Source: Chloroflexota bacterium
GTDB lineage: Bacteria > Chloroflexota > Dehalococcoidia > Lucifugimonadales > UBA3495
NCBI GenBank assembly: GCA_022573285.1
Contig: JACZUF010000019.1
Span: 1-55,164 of the forward strand
DNA length: 55,164 nucleotides
Reading direction: 5' to 3'
Shown: positions 50,080 to 55,164 of the stretch, piece by piece
Layout of the letters: each line of letters begins with the position of its first letter
How positions within the stretch are numbered: position 1 is the first letter of the stretch
The notes under the pieces: model-generated
The model's input: the letters and a program-made list of their open reading frames with translations, nothing else
What the model was told of the DNA's origin: nothing
Database searches by the model: none
Translations under genes and position numbers: made by a program

Positions 50080-51433
50080 CCCCCTGCGCGCCATCGGCCG
50101 ATTCGCCTTCGGCAGCACCTTCGGACGGGTGCTGACCATCCCTTTGCTGTTCGCCGCCGTGTATTTTCTGGTGGCGCTGTTCACTTTTTACCGAGGCACT
50201 TATGACGCCCCTGAAACCGCGGACCTCCGGTTTGAAGAGATCATCACGCCCCTCTCGGCCCACACCATTTTTACCGAGCAGCCCGAGGTCCGGACTGGGT
50301 TGCTGGTAATCGATGGCGCCCACGACAACGATTTTTCTCAAAACGAGGTCGTTTCATTGCTGGCCGGTATGGCCAACCGGGGAATCACCGTGGATTTCAT
50401 GGGAGAGCCCAGTCGTTTCGGAGGGTTTCAGCGGGTGAATTCCTCAGACCGGTTCGCGATGCTGGAGAGCAAATTACGTCAGGCGGGCAGCCTGGCGGTG
50501 ATCGCACCCAGAGAGCCCTACACCAAAGAGGAGCGGGGGTTGGTCCGGCGGTTCGTGGATAAGGGCGGCCGCTTGCTCTTGATCGGCGACCCGACCCGCA
50601 GCCAACAGATAAACAGCCTGTCGGAGGAGTTTGGCCTCAGCTTTCAACCGGGTTTTCTCTACAACCAGGTGGACTACGACTTGAACCACCGTAATATCTT
50701 TGTCCGGGATTTCTTCCCCGATGCCGTGACCGAGGGATTGACCGCGGTGGCCTTCTACACCGCCGGGGCTATCCGGTCGTCCGGCCCGGCCCTGGCCTAT
50801 ACGGACGGAAACACCTTCTCCACCATCGTTGAAGGGGTGGAACCCTTTTACCCCCTGGCCAAGGCGAACCAAGATAACGTTTTGGCCGTGGGCGACCTGA
50901 CGTTTATGATTCCACCCCAGAACTCGATCTTGGACAACAACCGTTTGATCGCCAATATCGCCGAGTTCTTGGCCTCCGGCGACCGGGGTTTTGAACTGTC
51001 CGATTTTCCCTATTTCTTCGACGGCGGCGTGGATATCGTCCTGGGAAGGTCCTCGTTGTTGGAGTTGGGCGCCGGCCTGCGGCGGGCGCTCTCGGGGTTT
51101 CAGATTGACGCCCAGGTCAAAAACAGAGAGGAGCCAGGAAAGGACCTGATCTTCTTGGGCCTCTATGACGACGCGGTCCAGGCGGAAAGATATTTGAACC
51201 TTGCGGGGATCCAAGTGGGTGAAACCCTCCGCACCCCATTTACTCCGGACCTGGAGCCTGAAGGCGCCGCCCTCATCTCATTACAGGCCCAGGACGGCCG
51301 CCATATCCTGATCGTGTTGGCCGATACTTTGAACACCTTGGCCGACGCGACTGCCCGCCTGGAATCAGGGGAATTCAGGGATGTAATTGTGTCCGAGTCG
51401 TTGGGCATAATAACGAGACCCGACTCAGGATAA
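50060..51433 (+). CDS. Membrane-anchored DUF4350-like protein
   Basis: 457 residues, with one N-terminal membrane helix (about 22-44, LTIPLLFAAVYFLVALFTFY) and a large extracytoplasmic part. The domain order resembles DUF4350/GldG-type proteins: an alpha/beta core with GRLLLIGDPTRSQQIN near 170-185, and later VLAVGDLTFMIPPQNSILDN followed by RLIANIAEFL. No catalytic motif is evident. The ATG overlaps the SppA-like gene by 20 nt, so the two are translationally coupled. Function is unknown. Confidence 0.7.
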   Translation: MLAPLSNPLRAIGRFAFGSTFGRVLTIPLLFAAVYFLVALFTFYRGTYDAPETADLRFEEIITPLSAHTIFTEQPEVRTGLLVIDGAHDNDFSQNEVVSLLAGMANRGITVDFMGEPSRFGGFQRVNSSDRFAMLESKLRQAGSLAVIAPREPYTKEERGLVRRFVDKGGRLLLIGDPTRSQQINSLSEEFGLSFQPGFLYNQVDYDLNHRNIFVRDFFPDAVTEGLTAVAFYTAGAIRSSGPALAYTDGNTFSTIVEGVEPFYPLAKANQDNVLAVGDLTFMIPPQNSILDNNRLIANIAEFLASGDRGFELSDFPYFFDGGVDIVLGRSSLLELGAGLRRALSGFQIDAQVKNREEPGKDLIFLGLYDDAVQAERYLNLAGIQVGETLRTPFTPDLEPEGAALISLQAQDGRHILIVLADTLNTLADATARLESGEFRDVIVSESLGIITRPDSG

Positions 51434-51459
51434 AAAGACGGCGACACGAGTAGGACGAC

Positions 51460-52995
51460 ATGAGATTTAAATTGGGCCTGACCGCTCCGGCGGTGATAGC
51501 GGTATTTCTCGTAGCTGTTGTGGCTTGTGGCGAGGATTCCGCCGCGGGGCCCCCGGGCCTAAACACACCCGATATTCAGGCCACGGTCACGGCGCTGGCG
51601 TTGTCACAGGCGCAGGCCCTGACCCCCACTCCGGTCCCTGAAGGGGCGCGTCGAGAATTGCTGTCCTTCGCGGCAGGCCACCGGTCTACGTCGGATGATT
51701 GGGACCGTTTCCATCAGGGGATGGACCAATGGCGTGAGGATGTGGTCGCCTGCGTACCGGCATCGGTGGAATCGGCCTTGGACGCCTTTGCCGGGCGCGC
51801 CTTGGGAATCACCCAGACGGCCCGTTCGCTGGAACGCCTCCCCTACCTTGAGACCCAGGCCGCCCGTCTCACCGCCGCGGCCGAACGCGAACAGGCTGCC
51901 TTCGAGACCCTCAGCAGCAACTGGAAGCCCGAAAGTGGACTTTCCGGTGGCGTTCCGTCCCAATCGCCCGGATTGTTCCAGCAGCTATCATCGGCCCGGT
52001 CTGATGCCGACTTGGAGCGCGGCAAGGTAATCAGGTCCCTGTTGGCCAGGCAGAATAGCGTGGACGACGCAAGCCTGGACGCAATCGGGTCGTTCGCGTC
52101 CAGCCTGGAGATATTGAATTCGGACTGGGACCAGTTCCACCGCGACTATGACGCGTTCCGGGCGGAGCGGATTGAATTGGACGACGAAAACGCCGCCGTC
52201 CGCCTGGGAGGGTTACTCACTCAATTCGGTTCCATCGTGGACCGGGTGCAGGACCTTCCCAGCACTAAGTTGACCCAAGAGATTGCCGACCGGTTAGCGG
52301 ATGCCGCCGATGGTGAGCAGCTCTTACTCCGCAGGCTCTTGGGCTCCATTGGCGGTGATGGCTCGCTGACCGAGACGGTCCCGGTATTGCCTGAAGGACT
52401 GGTGATAACCGAGACGCTCAACGGTGAAGCGTCAACGAACGGAAACGATGAGATCAATCCCGCCGCGTTGGCGCTTAACGGCGCAACGATATTCGATGTG
52501 TTCGACACCCAGATTTCCACGGTGAACCGGCTGCGGAGAGCTCTGCGTAAAGAACTTGCCGACGCCCGCGCTTCCTTGACCGAATCCGGCCAAGAGAACC
52601 TGAGCATCTTTCTTTGGCAGGCCAGGGCGTTGGAACAGGAATGGGACGATTTCCATGATAGCTACGACGAATGGCGGCGCACCAACGGGGGATGCGACCA
52701 GGGCCGGGCGTTGGAGGCGTTGGGTCAACTGGCTGCGGATTTCAGTCAGACGGTGACGGATATCAAGGCATTGCCCTCCAGCCCGCTGGTCCGCGGAATG
52801 GGGGGACTGCTGCTCCAGGCAGCCGAACGGGAACAGGCGGCGGTATTGTCCCTTCGCGAAAACTGGCGCTCCCTGGATACCAGCGCCTTCGGCCGGTACA
52901 CGGCGGACAGATCGTTCGCCGAGACTCTGCGCCGGCAGATGGCCTTGGAGTTACAAGACCTGTTGGCCCAACAGGGAATTGCCGCTGACAGTTAG
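51460..52995 (+). CDS. Lipoprotein with three WDxFHxxYDxW repeats
   Basis: 511 residues. Signal peptide with lipobox VVAC (Cys23). Three helical repeat units of about 80 residues each begin with DDWDRFHQGMDQWR (near 77), SDWDQFHRDYDAFR (near 225) and QEWDDFHDSYDEWR (near 390), and the first and third close with AAEREQAA. A Thr/Pro linker follows the lipid anchor. I know no matching family. The gene follows the DUF4350-like gene by 26 nt and is probably in the same operon as the SppA-like protease. Possibly a helical scaffold on the outer face of the membrane. Confidence 0.75.
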   Translation: MRFKLGLTAPAVIAVFLVAVVACGEDSAAGPPGLNTPDIQATVTALALSQAQALTPTPVPEGARRELLSFAAGHRSTSDDWDRFHQGMDQWREDVVACVPASVESALDAFAGRALGITQTARSLERLPYLETQAARLTAAAEREQAAFETLSSNWKPESGLSGGVPSQSPGLFQQLSSARSDADLERGKVIRSLLARQNSVDDASLDAIGSFASSLEILNSDWDQFHRDYDAFRAERIELDDENAAVRLGGLLTQFGSIVDRVQDLPSTKLTQEIADRLADAADGEQLLLRRLLGSIGGDGSLTETVPVLPEGLVITETLNGEASTNGNDEINPAALALNGATIFDVFDTQISTVNRLRRALRKELADARASLTESGQENLSIFLWQARALEQEWDDFHDSYDEWRRTNGGCDQGRALEALGQLAADFSQTVTDIKALPSSPLVRGMGGLLLQAAEREQAAVLSLRENWRSLDTSAFGRYTADRSFAETLRRQMALELQDLLAQQGIAADS

Positions 52996-53206
52996 CCCGT
53001 GGCCGGACCTTCCGCCGGAGCTTCCAATCGAACGATTGTGTAAATTGCGCATGACCCCCACGCTTGAATTTACTGTCAAGTGCTGTGTTAGTGTGCAAGT
53101 CGGACTACTAAGGTAGGGTCATGTGAGCAATCCCTCCTGGGCCGCCGGCCTTGCCCTTCGCGGAGTCTAACCAGCCATCGCCGCAATTCTGGGCTTCTAC
53201 GCCTTC

Positions 53207-53989
53207 TTGATTGGCGCATCCGTCGGCAGCTTCCTAAACGTGGCGGCTGACCGGGTGCCGGAAGGGCGGTCCTTGATACGCCCTCGGTCGTACTGCGAGT
53301 CTTGCCGGCGTCCGCTGGCGTCCATCGATATGGTCCCGGTGCTCAGCTATGCCTGGCTAAGGGGAAAATGCCGCCACTGCAAGGCCGCAATCCCTTTTAG
53401 AACCGTTCTGGTCGAGTCGGCCACCGGAGCCATTTTCTTGGCCGTTTTCTTGCGTTACGGATTTGGGGTCGACTTTGTAGTCCTTTCCGCCTGCCTTTCG
53501 CTGCTCGTTTTGGTCTCTCTCATCGACCTGGAGCACGGGCTCATCCTGGACAAAATGGTCTTCCCAAGCATCGTATTGCTGCTGCTATTGGCGCCGTTCT
53601 GGTCGGATATCGGGTTAGCCAGGACCTTCTTGGGCGACGAGACCCTGATCGCCTCCCTGGCCAATTCATATCTATCAGGTTTGGGGGCCTTCTTGGCCTT
53701 TTTGATTATCGCCATGATCAATCCCGCCGGAATGGGCGGGGGAGACGTTAAATTCGCCGCCGTCTTGGGTTTGATGGTTGGCTTCCCGGGCATCCTGATG
53801 GCGCTATGGATTTCCGTGGTAGGGGGAGGACTCATCGCCGTCGGCCTGATTCTGGCCCGGAGGAAGAGCCGTAAGGACTCCATACCATTCGGACCCTTCA
53901 TGGCCATGGGCGCAGCCGTGGTTCTCATTGCCGGGCCGGATATCGTAAATTGGTATCAGGATTTGGCGTCGGCAATCTCAGGCACATGA
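53207..53989 (+). CDS. Prepilin peptidase (type IV leader peptidase)
   Basis: Polytopic aspartic protease that cleaves type IV prepilin leaders; in the family it may also N-methylate. 260 residues from TTG 53207. N-terminal GSFLNVAADRVPEG, a C4 zinc segment (C30, C33, C55 and C58), and the catalytic aspartates D107 in SLIDLEHG and the one in GGGDVK (near 182). TTG 53207 cuts into the first membrane helix: the residues FYAFLIGASVGSF belong together, and in-frame TAA at 53168 is only 13 codons upstream, with no ATG, GTG or TTG before 53207. Either a rare start (ATC or ATT at 53177-53188) or an in-frame stop interrupts a longer protein beginning at GTG 53123. Confidence 0.88.
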   Translation: MIGASVGSFLNVAADRVPEGRSLIRPRSYCESCRRPLASIDMVPVLSYAWLRGKCRHCKAAIPFRTVLVESATGAIFLAVFLRYGFGVDFVVLSACLSLLVLVSLIDLEHGLILDKMVFPSIVLLLLLAPFWSDIGLARTFLGDETLIASLANSYLSGLGAFLAFLIIAMINPAGMGGGDVKFAAVLGLMVGFPGILMALWISVVGGGLIAVGLILARRKSRKDSIPFGPFMAMGAAVVLIAGPDIVNWYQDLASAISGT

Positions 53990-54077
53990 AAGCGAGATCA
54001 ACGACCAACTGCTATCTAGTGTACTGTCCTGTGAATAGGTTTACATCGGCTACATTGTGTGACATTCCCTGCACACA

Positions 54078-54265
54078 TTCGTCTTTCCGGCGAAGGCCGT
54101 AATCCAGAAGGACTGCTTCGGTCACCCGTCATCCTGGGCGAGAATCCTGGATTCCAGCTTCCGCTGGAATGACGAGTTGGGGGCCGCCACTACCATCAAC
54201 CCGGCGCAAGCCGGAATCCAGAGAAGCGTTAGCTGGATCACGGCCTTCGCCGGGATGACGGGCCG
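54078..54265. repeat. Cluster of degenerate CGAAGGCCGGAAT-family repeats
   Basis: At least three units: CGTCTTTCCGGCGAAGGCCG with TAATCCAG (54081-54110), CGTCATCCTGGGCGAGAATC to GGAATGACG (54126-54175), and CGGCGCAAGCCGGAATCCAG to CGCCGGGATGACGG (54200-54262). No coding potential. Confidence 0.7.
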
Positions 54266-54278
54266 GTTATCAAGCCAT

Positions 54279-55139
54279 TTACGAGACACCAGATTGGGCG
54301 CCGTCTGACCACCGGTGTGGCAGGCTGGCGATCCTGCCGAACCCCAGGTCATCGCACAAGGCCTGATATTTCTCCCGGTCCGCGCCCCTCCATTCCAGCG
54401 CCCCCAGGGATGCGTCCATGGGAACGTCGGTACGGAGTGTTGCCAGGTCTTTGTACAAGCGCGCCTCTTTGGAATGTGCATTTAGGCTATCGGCCGCGGC
54501 GGCCGCCCCTCTAACCTTCACGTCCCAATCGGCAGCTTCGCGGGGTATGTCTTCGATGTGCCCGTAGCGGGCCAGCAGTTGGGCCGATGTCTTGGCCCCC
54601 CATTTGGGGACCCCAGGGATGCCATCGGCAGCGTCGCCGGTCAGGGCCAACAGGTCTGGGATGGAGCCGGGGGAGACCCCGAACTTCTCCACCACGCCGG
54701 CTTCGTCCATCACCTTCTCCCGGCGGCGGTCGTAACAGACCACTGAATCGCCCCGGACCATCTGGGCCAGGTCTTTGTCCGGAGAGCAGATAACCACCTG
54801 CTCAACTTCGGGTAGTTCAATGCACGTGATGGCGGCCGTGGCCAAAGCGTCGTCGGCCTCGAATTCGATCATGGGCCAGACCAGTATCCCCAAAGAGTCC
54901 ACGGCCCGCTCGACCAATTCAAACTGGGTCAGGAGGTCTTCCGGGGTGCCCTCTCCGGTCTTGTAGCCGGCGAACATCTCGTTCCTGAACGATTCCACAA
55001 CATGGTCGAAGGCGCAACCGATGTGGGTCACTTCTTCTTCCCTGAGCAGGTAGAGGAGACTCTGCACGACGCCGCGCACCGCTCCCACGGGGCGTCCGTC
55101 GGGAGCCAGGATCGGCGGGAGGGATCGGGAGAGGCCACG
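54279..55139 (-). CDS. 5'-3' exonuclease (Pol I N-terminal-like), N-terminus missing or frameshifted
   Basis: Flap/5'-3' exonuclease of the PIN/FEN superfamily, as in a stand-alone Pol I exonuclease domain. Seen: FEADDALATAAI, VICSPDKDLAQMV, VCYDRRREKVMD, and the helix-hairpin-helix LTGDAADGIPGVPKWGAKTS. Upstream of GTG 55088 the frame still reads SRSLPPILAPDGRPVGAVRG, the family continuation of RAYHALPPL, but an in-frame TGA stands at 55142-55140. The catalytic N-terminal LVDGN segment is therefore absent from this frame within the window. A one-base shift near 55140 or a truncation at the window edge are both possible. Confidence 0.8.
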   Translation of the reverse strand, partial: RGLSRSLPPILAPDGRPVGAVRGVVQSLLYLLREEEVTHIGCAFDHVVESFRNEMFAGYKTGEGTPEDLLTQFELVERAVDSLGILVWPMIEFEADDALATAAITCIELPEVEQVVICSPDKDLAQMVRGDSVVCYDRRREKVMDEAGVVEKFGVSPGSIPDLLALTGDAADGIPGVPKWGAKTSAQLLARYGHIEDIPREAADWDVKVRGAAAAADSLNAHSKEARLYKDLATLRTDVPMDASLGALEWRGADREKYQALCDDLGFGRIASLPHRWSDGAQSGVS

Positions 55140-55164
55140 TCAGAACTCCCATCACAAAAGGATC

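Noticed and set aside
55140..55142. TGA in the exonuclease frame as a further selenocysteine codon
   Set aside because: The family has no Sec/Cys at this position, no U-x-x-C motif follows, and the catalytic N-terminus is missing, which fits a frameshift or edge effect better.

Overview
The window looks like about 55 kb of chromosome from a GC-rich bacterium of the Chloroflexota, most like the SAR202/Dehalococcoidia side of the phylum. This is an inference from gene content: a GuaB3-type IMP dehydrogenase, a ClpC, luciferase-like flavin oxidoreductases, a CaiB/BaiF CoA-transferase, a GMC oxidoreductase, paired ThDP decarboxylase-like subunits, three selenoprotein genes, and a secreted protein with the Chloroflexota-style GWNL-type C-terminal domain. 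No 16S or 23S rRNA gene is present to settle it.

Layout. 1-120: IS30 transposase remnant. 0.2-4.8 kb: hydantoinase and a divergent SDR, a secreted IPT/TIG protein, and moaD-moaE. 4.9-9.5 kb: radA, clpC and a solitary 5S rRNA gene, all on the minus strand. 9.7-12.7 kb: guaB3-like gene, a UGSC selenoprotein and a DGLPVVP-family protein (module 1). 13.2-18.7 kb: a small zinc-finger-like protein, dnaE and panD. 18.8-25.1 kb (minus): alpha/beta hydrolase and a tight moxR-DUF58-transglutaminase-ogt operon. 25.4-28.8 kb: three overlapping redox lipoprotein genes. 28.8-34.2 kb: DUF3500 protein, a maleate-isomerase-like protein lacking both cysteines, dienelactone hydrolase, a deiodinase-like selenoprotein and a two-subunit ThDP enzyme. 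34.4-37.6 kb: flavin reductase-like gene, a second UGSC selenoprotein, DUF433 and HicBA genes and a second DGLPVVP protein (module 2). 37.7-44.7 kb: small membrane proteins and a catabolic block (two LLM oxidoreductases, a frameshifted amidohydrolase, GMC oxidoreductase, TauE/SafE permease). 44.8-45.8 kb: a HEPN-MNT toxin-antitoxin pair between 51-bp direct repeats made of the 3' part of tRNA-Pro. 46.2-55.1 kb: CaiB/BaiF transferase, hydrolase, tRNA-Gln, an SppA-like operon, prepilin peptidase and a 5'-3' exonuclease whose N-terminus is missing.

The strongest signal is selenium. Three genes carry an in-frame UGA inside a recognisable redox motif, each followed 11-13 nt later by a small bacterial-SECIS-like hairpin. 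Two of them are UGSC paralogues, each accompanied downstream by a paralogue of the same uncharacterised DGLPVVP family with two invariant cysteines. I regard this duplicated selenoprotein-plus-partner module as the best candidate for an undescribed system. Intergenic regions also carry several families of short inverted repeats.
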